Shown here: piece by piece, positions 20,844 through 21,326 of the stretch | Numbering within the stretch: position 1 is the stretch's first letter | Layout of the letters: every line of letters begins with the position of its first letter | Assembly (NCBI GenBank): GCA_018262455.1 | Contig: JAGSPR010000061.1 | Location: 1-21,326, forward strand | DNA from: Deltaproteobacteria bacterium | Lineage (GTDB): Bacteria > Myxococcota > Polyangia > Haliangiales > Haliangiaceae | Direction of reading: 5' to 3' | Length of the DNA: 21,326 nucleotides | The notes under the pieces: model-generated | The model's input: only the letters and a program-made list of their open reading frames with translations | Databases searched by the model: none | Told to the model about the DNA's origin: nothing | Position numbers and translations under genes: made by a program

Positions 20844-21326
20844 ATGCGCGCGATCCGCCCCAAGACCCGCTCCCACACGCGCGAGCACATCGTCACGATC
20901 GACACCGACTCGGCGCCGCGCATCATGTTCAACGGCGAGAACCTGATCTGCGAGGATCTCCCTGTCGGCACCCGCGTCATCTACCCGAATCGCCCGATGA
21001 CTGGCGTGGCCAACCCGCAGGCCACGATTCGCTACGCGCTCAACCATCCCGAGGACAGCGAGCCGCTCCACGCGATGCTCCAGCCCGGGATGAAGGTCAC
21101 GATCGCGGTCGACGACATCTCGATGCCGCTGCCGATCATGCGCACCCCGGACGTCCGCCAGATGGTGCTCGAGATCGTCTGCGAGATGCTGGCGGACCAC
21201 GGCGTCGATGACGTCCACATCGTGATCGCGCTCGGGCTGCATCGCCGGATGCACGACTGGGAGATCAAGCGGATGGTCGGCCAGAAGGTGTGGGACGCGT
21301 ACTGGCCGGATCGCCTGTACAACCAC
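20844..21326 (+). CDS. LarA-like (nickel-dependent lactate racemase family, DUF2088) protein, 3' end missing
   Basis: 161 residues are present and the gene continues beyond the right edge. The N-terminal domain of the LarA family (PF09861) is recognised by [20 protein letters not shown] and the histidine motif [13 protein letters not shown] (His133). True LarA uses a nickel-pincer nucleotide covalently held by a lysine further downstream, which is not in view. The usual DxTRP substrate motif reads DDISMP, so the Arg that contacts lactate is replaced by Met. That suggests a different 2-hydroxyacid or a racemase/epimerase of other substrates. The ATG at 20844 has AAGGA at 20834-20838 upstream. 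It is co-transcribed with the HAD phosphatase, 1 nt apart. No larB, larC or larE genes are visible in the window. Confidence 0.82.
   Translation, partial: MRAIRPKTRSHTREHIVTIDTDSAPRIMFNGENLICEDLPVGTRVIYPNRPMTGVANPQATIRYALNHPEDSEPLHAMLQPGMKVTIAVDDISMPLPIMRTPDVRQMVLEIVCEMLADHGVDDVHIVIALGLHRRMHDWEIKRMVGQKVWDAYWPDRLYNH

Noticed and set aside
1..21326. CRISPR arrays, transposases, toxin-antitoxin or defence genes
   Set aside because: No regularly spaced repeats longer than about 11 bp and no matching protein families were seen on either strand.

Overview
The window is about 21.3 kb of very GC-rich, gene-dense chromosomal DNA. The gene content suggests a myxobacterium-like member of the Myxococcota (Haliangiales/Kofleriaceae-type) rather than an actinobacterium: several outer-membrane-style lipoproteins, an MCE protein with a long C-terminal extension beside an MlaE permease, a PilZ protein, Crp-like and TPR-cyclic-nucleotide-binding proteins, and a TPR-containing sensor kinase. 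This placement is inferred from gene content only. No insertion sequence, prophage, CRISPR array or other mobile element is visible.

Layout. 1-2497 (minus): a truncated M36 (fungalysin) metalloprotease lipoprotein and a cysteine-rich lipoprotein. 2561-3388 (plus): an aldose-epimerase-like enzyme. 3491-3565 (minus): tRNA-Thr(CGT) with encoded CCA and a very unusual T-loop. 3637-6241 (minus): the thiamine cluster thiS-thiG-thiE, tightly coupled, followed by a phosphodiester-glycosidase-type lipoprotein. 6242-6513: a divergent intergenic region with a 24-bp near-palindrome. 6514-11196 (plus): a Crp/Fnr-type regulator, alanine racemase, an MlaE permease and an MCE/MlaD protein. 11219-13148 (minus): a DUF721/DciA-like protein, a PilZ protein and a polyprenol-phosphate mannosyltransferase-type GT2. 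13202-19629 (plus): a histidine kinase and response regulator, a TPR-like lipoprotein, a class IV PLP enzyme (PabC/BCAT-like) and a TPR protein with two cNMP-binding domains. 19637-19954 (minus): a small two-helix membrane protein. 20060-21326 (plus): a HAD-IB phosphatase and a truncated LarA-like protein.

How it works together. Two signalling themes recur: cyclic-nucleotide-type sensing (the Crp regulator, the TPR-CNBD protein and the PilZ protein) and envelope biology (MCE lipid transport, alanine racemase, lipoproteins, and a two-component system whose sensor carries a TPR-like segment). No single new defence or biosynthetic system is evident. The most distinctive sequence-level signals are: (i) a recurrent TAnnnT hexamer placed 6-9 nt before the start codon of genes that appear to begin transcripts, which points to widespread leaderless transcription; (ii) the aberrant T-loop of tRNA-Thr; (iii) phased GTGAC repeats right after the response-regulator gene; (iv) an mla locus that lacks the ATPase gene and has a 50-codon stop/start-coupled ORF in its place.
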